The notes beneath the pieces were generated by a model that saw nothing but the letters and a program-made list of their open reading frames with translations, was not told the origin of the DNA and ran no database searches. From JAWSVE01 sp050633885 (GTDB taxonomy: Bacteria; Pseudomonadota; Gammaproteobacteria; Pseudomonadales; Cellvibrionaceae), in NCBI GenBank assembly GCA_050633885.1, contig JBOEHK010000001.1, positions 434,001-498,000 of the forward strand: DNA of 64,000 nt, read 5' to 3'. Shown one piece after another: positions 36,663 through 44,692 of the stretch (positions are counted from its first letter, which is position 1; every line of letters begins with the position of its first letter). A program made the translations under genes and the position numbers.

Positions 36663-39410
36663 ATGGGAAAATCGCTTGTTATTGTAGAATCACCCGCAAA
36701 AGCCAAAACGATCAATCGTTATTTGGGAAAAGACTTTATTGTGAAGTCGAGTGTGGGTCATATTCGTGACTTGCCGACTAGTGGCGGCAATAAAAAACCT
36801 GTTGATGCTAAAGAGCGAGCGAAGCAAGCAGCAATTACTCGAAAGTTGTCACCGGCAGCAAAAGTAAAACACAAACTTAAAAAGGCTAAAGCGCAGCTCA
36901 TTAATCGAATGGGTATAGACCCTGATAATAAATGGGCTGCTCATTATGAAATTCTTCCCGGAAAAGAAAAAGTGGTTAAAGAGCTTCGAGAGCTCGCCGA
37001 AAATGCCGATCAAATTTATCTTGCAACGGATTTGGATAGAGAGGGAGAAGCTATCGCATGGCATTTGCGTGAGGCAATAGGAGGAAATGACGAGCGTTAT
37101 CGTCGAGTCGTATTTAACGAAATTACAAAAGCGGCCATTCAGGATGCGTTTAAAAGCCCTGGTCCATTAGATCAAAATAGAGTTGATGCTCAACAAGCAA
37201 GACGTTTTCTTGACCGAGTCGTTGGGTACATGGTGTCACCCTTGTTGTGGGAGAAGGTAGCGCGTGGTTTGTCGGCCGGTAGAGTTCAATCCGTTGCTGT
37301 TCGCTTAGTCGTTGAGCGTGAACAAGAGATTCGAGCTTTCATTCCAGAAGAATATTGGGATGTGTTTGCTGACTTGAAAGAAAAAGCGGGCACGAATATT
37401 CGTTTTGAGGTTAAAAAGGAAAACGGTAAAGCGTTTAAACCAGTGAATGAAAAAGAAGCATCATCCGCTGTTTCAAAATTAGAAAAAGCTCATTATCAAG
37501 TCGCGACTCGCGAAGACAAACCGACCAAATCAAAACCTACTGCGCCTTTTATCACATCAACGTTGCAACAAGCAGCCAGTACGCGACTAAGTTTTGGCGT
37601 CAAGAAAACAATGATGCTTGCTCAGCGTTTGTATGAAGCCGGTTACATTACTTACATGCGAACCGATTCAACTAACCTGAGCAAAGAAGCTGTCGAAACC
37701 TGCCGAGATTACATTGAAGACAATTTTGGCAAAAAATATTTACCGGATTCACCGAATAGTTACAGCAGCAAAGAAGGTGCACAAGAAGCGCATGAGGCAA
37801 TTCGTCCTTCCAGCGTAACTGTTTCACCCACACAGCTTTCAGGAATGGAACGCGATGCGGAAAGATTGTATGCCTTAATTTGGCAGCAGTTTGTTGCTTG
37901 CCAAATGACTCCTGCTGAATTTACCAGTACTTCAATTACTGTTGCAGCAGATGACTTTGAGTTGAGAACTCGAGGCCGGATCATGCGCTTTGATGGCTTT
38001 ATGAAGGTCATGTCGTCTGTCTCGAAAAAAGATGAAGACGTTGTGTTGCCGGATATTAAGGTGGGTGAAACATTAACGCTGAAAAAACTCGAGCCTAATC
38101 AACACTTCACCAAACCAACGGCCCGTTTCTCTGAAGCGAGTTTAGTCAAAGAGTTAGAAAAACGAGGCATTGGTCGCCCTTCCACTTACGCTTCAATTAT
38201 TTCTACTATTCAAGACCGTGGGTATGTTCGAGTTGAGAATCGGCGGTTTTACGCTGAAAAAATGGGAGACATTGTTACCGAGCGATTGGTAGAAAGTTTT
38301 CAGGACTTGATGGATTATAGTTTTACAGCGAAGATGGAAGAGGAATTAGATCGTGTTGCCGAGGGTGGTAAGAAGTGGCATGTGCTACTCGATGAATTTT
38401 ATAAAGACTTCACAGAGAAATTAAAAAAAGCTCAAGATGCCGATGCGGGCATGAGGCGTAATAACCCAACTGAAACAGATATCGAGTGTGAAAAATGTGG
38501 TCGTCACATGCAAATTCGCACGGGTAGTACTGGTGTTTTTCTAGGTTGTTCCGGTTATAGCTTGCCTCCAAAAGAGCGCTGTAAACATACAATGAACTTA
38601 GTTTCTGGTGATGAAGCCGTCAATGTCGATGAAGATGATGAGGCAGAATCTAAACAATTACGTGAACGTCATCGCTGTAAGATATGTAACACGGCAATGG
38701 ATGGTTATTTGTTGGATGAAAAACGTAAACTACATATTTGCGGCAACAATCCAGATTGCAGTGGTTATGAGATCGAAGCAGGTGCTTTTAAAATTAAAGG
38801 CTATGAAGGTCCTGTGATTGAGTGCGATAAATGTTCCAATGATATGCAGCTAAAGACCGGACGCTTTGGTAAATATTTTGGCTGTACCAATGAGGAATGT
38901 AAAAATACACGTAAGCTGTTGAGGAACGGTGAGGCGGCTCCACCAAAAATGGATCCCGTACCTATGCCAGAATTAGAATGCTTAAAAGTTGAAGATACAT
39001 ATATATTGCGTGATGGTGCATCAGGATTATTTTTGGCGGCAAGTCAGTTCCCCAAAAACAGAGAAACTCGAGCTCCTTTAGTGGAAGAGATTTTGCCTCA
39101 CAAAGATGAGATTGATCCTAAGTATACTTTTTTGTTTTCGGCTCCTACAGAAGATCCTGATGGTAATAAAACGGTTATTCGCTTTAGTCGAAAAACAAAA
39201 GAGCAATATGTTCAGACAGAAATAGACGGTAAAGCGTCTGGGTGGAAAGCATTTTACGAAGGTGGCAAATGGGTTGCTAGCGGTGTTGCACCTAGCCAGA
39301 AAAAAGCTGCAGCTAAAAAGACTGCTGCAAAAAAAGCGTCCTCAAAGAAAGCAGCAGTAAAAAAGACAACTGCAACAAAAGCAGCGGCGAAAAAAACGAC
39401 TAAAAAATAA
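36663..39410 (+). CDS. topA: DNA topoisomerase I (type IA)
   Basis: Relaxes negative supercoils. 915 aa, slightly above the E. coli size. TOPRIM domain at the start (LVIVESPAKAKTINRYLG ... ATDLDREGEAIAWHL). The active-site tyrosine is Y331 in YITYMRTDST. C-terminal zinc-ribbon repeats (CEKCGRH, CKICNTA, CDKCSND with paired cysteines) span about 600-760. The protein ends with a roughly 40-residue tail almost only of Lys, Ala and Thr, a histone-H1-like DNA-binding tail seen in several relatives. A terminator follows 28 bases after the stop. Confidence 0.97.
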   Translation: MGKSLVIVESPAKAKTINRYLGKDFIVKSSVGHIRDLPTSGGNKKPVDAKERAKQAAITRKLSPAAKVKHKLKKAKAQLINRMGIDPDNKWAAHYEILPGKEKVVKELRELAENADQIYLATDLDREGEAIAWHLREAIGGNDERYRRVVFNEITKAAIQDAFKSPGPLDQNRVDAQQARRFLDRVVGYMVSPLLWEKVARGLSAGRVQSVAVRLVVEREQEIRAFIPEEYWDVFADLKEKAGTNIRFEVKKENGKAFKPVNEKEASSAVSKLEKAHYQVATREDKPTKSKPTAPFITSTLQQAASTRLSFGVKKTMMLAQRLYEAGYITYMRTDSTNLSKEAVETCRDYIEDNFGKKYLPDSPNSYSSKEGAQEAHEAIRPSSVTVSPTQLSGMERDAERLYALIWQQFVACQMTPAEFTSTSITVAADDFELRTRGRIMRFDGFMKVMSSVSKKDEDVVLPDIKVGETLTLKKLEPNQHFTKPTARFSEASLVKELEKRGIGRPSTYASIISTIQDRGYVRVENRRFYAEKMGDIVTERLVESFQDLMDYSFTAKMEEELDRVAEGGKKWHVLLDEFYKDFTEKLKKAQDADAGMRRNNPTETDIECEKCGRHMQIRTGSTGVFLGCSGYSLPPKERCKHTMNLVSGDEAVNVDEDDEAESKQLRERHRCKICNTAMDGYLLDEKRKLHICGNNPDCSGYEIEAGAFKIKGYEGPVIECDKCSNDMQLKTGRFGKYFGCTNEECKNTRKLLRNGEAAPPKMDPVPMPELECLKVEDTYILRDGASGLFLAASQFPKNRETRAPLVEEILPHKDEIDPKYTFLFSAPTEDPDGNKTVIRFSRKTKEQYVQTEIDGKASGWKAFYEGGKWVASGVAPSQKKAAAKKTAAKKASSKKAAVKKTTATKAAAKKTTKK

Positions 39411-39437
39411 GATGTTGTTAGTGGTTTTTTAAAAGGA

Positions 39438-39466
39438 AATGCCGTCGATATTCGATGGCATTTTTT
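39438..39466 (+). terminator. Rho-independent terminator of topA
   Basis: Eleven-base stem AATGCCGTCGA / TCGATGGCATT (one G-T pair), TAT loop, followed by TTTTC. It lies directly after topA and before the 39489 gene. Confidence 0.85.
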
Positions 39467-39488
39467 CATTTTCTAGGTTTTTATTTCT

Positions 39489-40064
39489 ATGCCTGACTCT
39501 TTTCAATACTCGATGATTGTTAATCAAAAACTGGCTTTTGCAAAGATTCAGTTAGATGCGGCTAAGGCTTTATTGTCTGAAATTGAACCTTGCGTTGATT
39601 CTCGCCTAAAGATACATGCTCATTTTGATGCTGCAGTATTGGAGCTCAATAAAGCGCTTATCTACTTTGTTGCTGAGATTGCCAATAATCACAATGAGAA
39701 AAAATTCTCAGAGTGTCACAACGTTTTATTAAGTGCTGATGGTTTTAAATCTTTTTTAAATTTCATCTCAACTATGTTTCCTTCTGTTTTAGAGCTGCAA
39801 GAAATGCGTGCTTTGTCTGTGGAGCAAGAGTCGTGGTTACAGCGGTTGCTCCATTACGCTGAAGATCCTGTGGCTCTTGCTACTTCATTTGTATCCTTAA
39901 CTCAACAAGCTCCTAATGAAGAAAATGTAGAAAAACCTATCATTAATGTGATCAATATTTCTTCAAGTGAAGAAGCTTTGTCTCCCGAAATATTTATAGG
40001 TAATTTTATAAGAGAAGTCCATTCCTTTATTGACAGGCAGAGAGCGAATCTTGAAGAATATTAA
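39489..40064 (+). CDS. DUF6586 family protein
   Basis: A 191-aa mostly helical cytoplasmic protein. The start (FQYSMIVNQKLAFAKIQLDAAK) and the length fit the DUF6586 family found between topA and the sulA-lexA pair in pseudomonads. There is no signal, membrane segment or catalytic motif. Function is unknown. Position suggests a link to DNA topology or SOS, but nothing in the sequence proves it. Confidence 0.72.
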   Translation: MPDSFQYSMIVNQKLAFAKIQLDAAKALLSEIEPCVDSRLKIHAHFDAAVLELNKALIYFVAEIANNHNEKKFSECHNVLLSADGFKSFLNFISTMFPSVLELQEMRALSVEQESWLQRLLHYAEDPVALATSFVSLTQQAPNEENVEKPIINVINISSSEEALSPEIFIGNFIREVHSFIDRQRANLEEY

Positions 40065-40068
40065 TTAA

Positions 40069-40090
40069 AAGCTGCGAAGCTTGTGTTTTC
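40069..40090 (+). terminator. Possible weak terminator after the DUF6586 gene
   Basis: Five-base stem AAGCT / AGCTT with GCGA loop at 40069-40082, then GTGTTTTC. The stem is short, so efficiency is doubtful. Confidence 0.3.
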
Positions 40091-40280
40091 ATAACCCAAA
40101 ACAAAAATATCTTTTCTATTTCCCTTTGGTCTTTTTCCCTGAATAGTATTTCTTTTGTGATTTTATACCCCAATTCATCTAGTAGTTCCTATTAATTCTT
40201 TAGCTATCGATGATAAAATTTAGCTTTGTGTTAATGAGTGTTAAAAATAATAATTCTAAGAGATGGGCCCAGAGGCTGGT

Positions 40281-40697
40281 ATGTCTAAGTTATATGAAAT
40301 TGTTCAATTATCTAACGGTGATATTGCATTACAAAATGATGATCTAGAGAATGGTGAGTCATTAATCACTATGAAATTTTCTGCTGAGCTTAAAAATGTG
40401 TTGCATAATGCAGACATTGATTTGGCGAAAGTGATGGTTGAAGCTGGATTAGAGTTTGTGGCGAAGCTTGCGGAAGAGCGAGCAATATTGGCAGCTGAAA
40501 AACAGAATTCTGATGCAATGGCTGATGATACTGTAGAGCGAGATGATAGTGTGAATATCAAAAATATATCTTCAAGTGATATTAAAAATAATTCTCAAAA
40601 ATTAGAAAAAAATACCACTAAAAATAAAAATTCTGATATAGATAATGAGCTACAAGATGAGCAGGAAGAGGAGATGGTTTCTCATTTGGTTCATTGA
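40281..40697 (+). CDS. Conserved hypothetical protein near topA/lexA
   Basis: A 138-aa protein from the ATG at 40281, which has AGAGG 5 bases before it; the frame opens 6 codons earlier at a poorer site. The N-terminal part (SKLYEIVQLSNGDIALQ, about 1-75) is ordered and resembles a small conserved pseudomonad protein in the same place. The C-terminal half (about 80-138) is very hydrophilic, rich in Asn, Asp, Lys and Glu, and probably disordered. No function is known. Confidence 0.68.
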   Translation: MSKLYEIVQLSNGDIALQNDDLENGESLITMKFSAELKNVLHNADIDLAKVMVEAGLEFVAKLAEERAILAAEKQNSDAMADDTVERDDSVNIKNISSSDIKNNSQKLEKNTTKNKNSDIDNELQDEQEEEMVSHLVH

Positions 40698-40822
40698 TTT
40701 TATGTAAGGATTTTGGCGTAAGTAGTTTCAAATAAATTGAGAGGCAATATGTCAGTATTATTGATGTCGTATGTGGCTTCTCATGTGAGTTCACATTTCT
40801 TTTTATTCATCTATTTTTTTCT

Positions 40823-41353
40823 TTAGTTCTTGATACGTTTGGGTGCTGAAATAGTGCGGGAATAGGTTGCGGGAATATTATTTAAAAAAATTCCGTCAGT
40901 ATTACCGAGAGTTGCAGCTTTATTGAGGTTTTCCTGAACGTCTTGGTTCAGTGTTTTCTCATCGAAGCGAGTTTGAGTGATCACTGTGTGACTATTTCCC
41001 TCTGCGAGTGCATCCCAAGTTACCCAAAGTAAGTCATCTTTATTTTTTAAATATATGATGCGAAATTTTCTAGCGTTTAATTTCAATTTAGAAAGTCGAA
41101 AGTACTCGGCAGGATCAGTAGTAATAAATGTAGTCCATCGGTGATCTTCTGAGTTTGAAGCAAAGCTGAGCAGAGAATTTAATACAAGCAAGGCGTTACG
41201 TGTTTGGATTGAGTGTTCTTCAGAGAAATTCATCACGGTCACGCCGTTTTGGGTGAGACTATTGGTATCCCTGAGTTGGCTTTCCCTATGAAAATGTGTA
41301 TGAGGTAGAGGTACCATTGTAGGATGCGTCGATGAAAGGTCTGTCGTAATCAT
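40823..41353 (-). CDS. sulA: SulA-like SOS cell-division inhibitor
   Basis: A 176-aa protein expected to bind FtsZ and block septation during DNA damage. The core from about residue 55 (LLVLNSLLSFAS ... WTTFITT ... DALAEGNSHTVITQTRF) follows the SulA pattern of a helix, strand and the GN-S-V segment. The N-terminal 45 residues are divergent. It lies 110 bases downstream of lexA on the same strand, with no LexA box in that gap, so it is probably expressed from the lexA promoter. Three 16-base repeats precede its start. Sequence similarity to SulA is modest, but context is strong. Confidence 0.78.
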   Translation of the reverse strand: MITTDLSSTHPTMVPLPHTHFHRESQLRDTNSLTQNGVTVMNFSEEHSIQTRNALLVLNSLLSFASNSEDHRWTTFITTDPAEYFRLSKLKLNARKFRIIYLKNKDDLLWVTWDALAEGNSHTVITQTRFDEKTLNQDVQENLNKAATLGNTDGIFLNNIPATYSRTISAPKRIKN

Positions 41354-41354
41354 A

Positions 41355-41402
41355 GTTGTATCTCTAAATAGTAGTGTCTCTAAAAAGTTGTATCTCTAAG
41401 TA
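41355..41402. repeat. Three 16-bp tandem repeats immediately upstream of sulA
   Basis: Units GTTGTATCTCTAAATA, GTAGTGTCTCTAAAAA and GTTGTATCTCTAAGTA, back to back, ending 1 base before the sulA start codon. On the sulA strand each unit contains TTAGAGA, so the ribosome-site region exists in three copies. Confidence 0.8.
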
Positions 41403-41463
41403 GAAACCTAATATCAAATTTTCAAGAAAACCTAAATAAAAAAGCGTGTAAGCGTTGTGCTGT

Positions 41464-42072
41464 TTAGTCTTCTCGCCGAATAATTCCAACGCTTAACCCT
41501 TCTATTGAAAAATCATCATCTTTTAAATTAACAGTGATCACACTGAAGTCTGGGTTTTCTGGTACTAGTTCTACTTCTTGTTTATTTCGTTCGCGTCGGA
41601 ATCGTTTTACCGTCACTTCTTCACCAATTCTAGCAACAATAATTTGCCCATTTCTGACTTGGTCGGTTCTATGAACTGCAAGTAGATCACCATCTAAGAT
41701 TCCCGCATCTTGCATGCTGTAGCCCTTGACCCTTAATAAGTAATCAGCTTGGGGCGAGAAAAAATTGGGGGAAATATCGCAATAATCATCAATGTTTTGT
41801 TCCGCTAATATAGGGTTTCCAGCGGCGACTTGACCAACAACGGGAATTCCTGACTCTTCATCATCGGGTATTCGAATCCCTCGAGATGCCCCAGGAACCA
41901 TCTCAATCGCGCCTTTGCGAGCAAGCGCTCTGAGATGCTCTTCAGCAGCATTGGCTGATTTAAAACCCAGTTCTTCCGCTATTTCAGCACGTGTTGGTGG
42001 GTAGCCTGTGTCATTGATGTAGGTTCTAATTAAACTCAATACTTCTTGCTGGCGTTCAGTTAGCTTAATCAT
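41464..42072 (-). CDS. lexA: SOS repressor LexA
   Basis: Transcriptional repressor that self-cleaves when RecA is activated. 202 aa, same as E. coli. The winged-helix DNA-binding part is 1-65 (LTERQQEVLSLIRTYI, PPTRAEIAEELGFKSANAAEEHL). The cleavage site is A84-G85 (VAAGNP), with catalytic S119 (GYSMQDAG) and K156 (VTVKRF). All residue numbers equal those of E. coli LexA. AGGAA lies 6 bases before the ATG. Two LexA boxes overlap its promoter, so it is autoregulated. sulA lies downstream and nagZ is divergent. Confidence 0.98.
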   Translation of the reverse strand: MIKLTERQQEVLSLIRTYINDTGYPPTRAEIAEELGFKSANAAEEHLRALARKGAIEMVPGASRGIRIPDDEESGIPVVGQVAAGNPILAEQNIDDYCDISPNFFSPQADYLLRVKGYSMQDAGILDGDLLAVHRTDQVRNGQIIVARIGEEVTVKRFRRERNKQEVELVPENPDFSVITVNLKDDDFSIEGLSVGIIRRED

Positions 42073-42128
42073 AGTCGTTCCTGTTTTATAATCGCCCGAA
42101 TTTGAGAGAGATATCTTCTGTAGTATAT

Positions 42129-42144
42129 CTGTTGTTTTATACAG
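42129..42144. promoter_or_regulatory. LexA box 1
   Basis: CTGT-N8-ACAG, perfect palindromic half-sites (CTGTTGTTTTATACAG on the plus strand). It is 57 bases upstream of the lexA ATG, at the expected transcription-start region of the lexA promoter. Confidence 0.9.
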
Positions 42145-42147
42145 TGC

Positions 42148-42163
42148 ATGTCATTATATACAG
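42148..42163. promoter_or_regulatory. LexA box 2 (one half-site mismatch)
   Basis: ATGT-N8-ACAG on the plus strand (CTGT-N8-ACAT on the lexA strand), centred 19 bases from box 1. It covers the -10 hexamer of the lexA promoter. A double box is usual for lexA genes. Confidence 0.8.
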
Positions 42164-42180
42164 TATTGTGGCTCCTGCAA
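42153..42180 (-). promoter_or_regulatory. lexA sigma70 promoter
   Basis: On the minus strand TTGCAG (42180-42175), 16-base spacer, TATAAT (42158-42153). LexA box 2 overlaps the -10. Predicted transcription start is near 42146, giving a leader of about 75 bases. Confidence 0.75.
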
Positions 42181-42297
42181 CTTTTTTGTTTTTGGTTGGT
42201 TGTGCTGACTCTAGTTCAGAAATGCGTTGGTTTGTGGAATCAACCTACTTGTCTGTGAAATAATGTTCGATTAATCCTTATCGGCTGTCTGTAGCTG

Positions 42298-43410
42298 ATG
42301 ACGGTACAAATCAATAATAAGTGTGACAGTAAGTGGGATAATGTGATCGAAAAACGTATAGCAGGTGAAAGGGTTACGGATAGACCTAATGTAAAACAGC
42401 TTGGTCCAATAATGCTCGATATTGAGGGCACTGTATTATCGGTAGAAGACAAGCGTCTTCTCCAGCACGATTTAGTCGGTGGTATTATTTTCTTTTCAAG
42501 AAATTATGAATCAGCCGATCAGATCAGAAGTCTGGTCAACGATATTCGTGCAATCAGGCCAGATATTGTTTTAGCGGTTGATCAAGAGGGTGGTCGAGTT
42601 CAGCGATTTAAATTGGGTTATACCCTCATTCCGCCGATGCAATCGTTTCTTTCTTATCGTGAAAAACAGACACATGAAAAAACACTTGAGCTGATACAAG
42701 ATGTTGGTTGGCTGATGGCAGCTGAGATACTGGCTAGTGGTATTGATATTAGTTTTGCGCCAGTACTGGATGTTGATGAATCGCATTGTAGTATTATTGC
42801 TGATCGTTCTTTTGCTTCTGATCCAAAGCTGGTGGCTGAGTTTGGTCGTGCATTTATTGACGGTATGCATGACGCTGGTATGTCGGCTACTGGAAAGCAT
42901 TTCCCTGGGCATGGGGCTGTCACTACCGATAGTCATCTTGAATTGCCTGTTGATCATCGCTCTTTTGAAAAGATTCATACTTCTGATTTGATTCCATTTT
43001 CAGAATTAATTCACTTACTAGATGCCGTTATGCCCGCACATATTATTTTTACAAAGGTTGATCGGTCTCCCGTTGGTTTTTCAACTGTTTGGCTAAAAGA
43101 AATTTTACAGCAACAAATGAAATTTGAAGGCGTTATTTTTTCTGATGATTTATCAATGGAAGGCGCCGCCAGTGCTGGTAGTTATGGTGATAGGGCGGAG
43201 CAGGCATTAAATGCCGGCTGTGATGTTGTACTCGTTTGTAATAACCGAGAGGGAGCGCTAGAAATTATTAGCCGGTTAGAAAAACTGAATGTTAAACCTG
43301 CAAGTGGTTTGCATCAAATGTCTGCAAAGCGCTGGTGGAACTGGGATGATTTAAGAAAAAATAAACGATGGCTGAGAACAAAGGAAACATTGAGCAAGAT
43401 TCAATGTTAA
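42298..43410 (+). CDS. nagZ: Beta-N-acetylhexosaminidase NagZ
   Basis: Cytoplasmic enzyme of peptidoglycan recycling that removes GlcNAc from 1,6-anhydro-muropeptides (glycoside hydrolase family 3). 370 aa. Motifs: GPIMLDIEGT near residues 36-45; VVGGII-like LVGGIIFFSRNY; DQEGGRVQRF; catalytic loop KHFPGHGAVTTDSH from about 200; nucleophile in FSDDLSM (282-284). It carries about 35 extra N-terminal residues compared with the usual start just before GPIMLDIEG. GTG 42343 is an alternative start, and no strong ribosome site was seen. It is divergent from lexA, with the LexA boxes 135 bases or more upstream. Confidence 0.94.
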   Translation: MTVQINNKCDSKWDNVIEKRIAGERVTDRPNVKQLGPIMLDIEGTVLSVEDKRLLQHDLVGGIIFFSRNYESADQIRSLVNDIRAIRPDIVLAVDQEGGRVQRFKLGYTLIPPMQSFLSYREKQTHEKTLELIQDVGWLMAAEILASGIDISFAPVLDVDESHCSIIADRSFASDPKLVAEFGRAFIDGMHDAGMSATGKHFPGHGAVTTDSHLELPVDHRSFEKIHTSDLIPFSELIHLLDAVMPAHIIFTKVDRSPVGFSTVWLKEILQQQMKFEGVIFSDDLSMEGAASAGSYGDRAEQALNAGCDVVLVCNNREGALEIISRLEKLNVKPASGLHQMSAKRWWNWDDLRKNKRWLRTKETLSKIQC

Positions 43411-43463
43411 ATACGTTGATCCTTAATGAATGTTAACGTTTGATTATGATTTAGGTTTTAAGT

Positions 43464-44588
43464 ATGAAAATGCAAATAAAAAAGTGGATTGCTGAAGTTG
43501 TTGGTGATGAGCGTGTTTGGGTCGTAGAAATTTTCTCAGTGGTATTTGTTACTTTAGTTACCGCCTACATTGTTAAGTTGATTCTTGACCGCGTTGAAAA
43601 GAAAGCCAATGAAACTCGAACGCTTTGGGATGATGCACTATTAGCGGCGTTAAAGCGTCCGGCAATTTGGTTCGTATGGCTGGTGGGTTTATCGTTTGCA
43701 GGAGGTATTGCCAGTGATGTTGCAGACGAAAAGGTGGTTGAATTTTTAAGTGTTGTTAGAAAAGTGGGCGTTAATGTTTTAGTCGCATGGTTTTTGGTGC
43801 TTTTTATTCGGAGAGCGGAAACAAATTTAATTGATCCTCGTTATACGAAAAACAAACCCTTGGATGTCACGACGGTAACGGCCTTAGGAAAGTTACTGCG
43901 TGTCTCAGTTATTATTACAACGGCTTTGGTTGTGCTGCAAATCTTTGGCGTAAGTGTGTCAGGGGTGTTGGCTTTTGGTGGTATTGGAGGATTAGCGGTT
44001 GGCTTTGCCGCGAAAGATTTACTGGCCAACTTTTTTGGCGGTTTAATGGTTTATTTAGATCGGCAATTTTCTGTAGGAGATTGGATCCGATCTCCAGATC
44101 AAGAAATTGAAGGAACGGTAGAGGATATTGGTTGGCGTCTGACTTGTATTCGTACTTTTGATAAGCGTCCTTTATATGTTCCTAATTCTACTTTCACCCA
44201 TATCTCTGTCGAAAACCCTTCACGCATGACGAATCGTCGTATCTATGAAACCATCGGTGTTCGCTATGATGATGCAGAAAAGTTACCGGCGATTGTAGCC
44301 GATGTGAAAAAAATGCTTCAAGTACACGATGAGTTAGATATGAATCAAACGCTGATAGTCAATTTCAATGCGTTTGCTGAATCCTCTTTAGATTTCTTTA
44401 TTTATACGTTTACTAAGACAACGGACTGGGTTCGCTATCATGAAATCAAACAGGATGTGCTATTTAAAGTATTAGAGATTATTGAGTCGCATGATGCTGA
44501 GTGTGCTTTCCCAACATCAACGGTTCATTTGCCTGATGCTATTTCCTTAGAGCCACAATCGCCGATAGAATCTTCCAAGAAGCAATAA
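43464..44588 (+). CDS. MscS-family mechanosensitive channel
   Basis: Inner-membrane small-conductance channel that opens under hypo-osmotic shock. 374 aa. There are three or four membrane helices in the first half. The pore helix is rich in Gly and Ala (VLAFGGIGGLAVGFAAKDLLANFFGG, with long-run detail omitted), followed by the family strand FSVGDWI. The beta domain has GTVEDIGWRLTCIRTFDKRPLYVPN. A cytoplasmic cage domain follows. It is 53 bases after nagZ, possibly co-transcribed. Sodium-rich habitats make such valves common. Confidence 0.93.
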   Translation: MKMQIKKWIAEVVGDERVWVVEIFSVVFVTLVTAYIVKLILDRVEKKANETRTLWDDALLAALKRPAIWFVWLVGLSFAGGIASDVADEKVVEFLSVVRKVGVNVLVAWFLVLFIRRAETNLIDPRYTKNKPLDVTTVTALGKLLRVSVIITTALVVLQIFGVSVSGVLAFGGIGGLAVGFAAKDLLANFFGGLMVYLDRQFSVGDWIRSPDQEIEGTVEDIGWRLTCIRTFDKRPLYVPNSTFTHISVENPSRMTNRRIYETIGVRYDDAEKLPAIVADVKKMLQVHDELDMNQTLIVNFNAFAESSLDFFIYTFTKTTDWVRYHEIKQDVLFKVLEIIESHDAECAFPTSTVHLPDAISLEPQSPIESSKKQ

Positions 44589-44650
44589 AAGAGAGTGATT
44601 GGCTTTAAATGAGAATAACTGTAACTGTAGCGTAAAAATTGAAGAGAAGG

Positions 44651-44682
44651 CAATTGAGAGGAAATAAAACTCCTCTCAATTG
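44651..44682. terminator. Bidirectional hairpin between mscS and lipoprotein gene
   Basis: Perfect 12-base inverted repeat CAATTGAGAGGA / TCCTCTCAATTG with an 8-base loop, between two convergent stop codons. T tracts are poor on both sides. A strong stem, so likely a transcript end for either gene. Confidence 0.6.
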
Positions 44683-44692
44683 TTGGGGTTCA

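Noticed and set aside
42571..42991. Several overlapping open frames inside nagZ
   Set aside because: Shadow frames of nagZ, whose catalytic motifs are intact.
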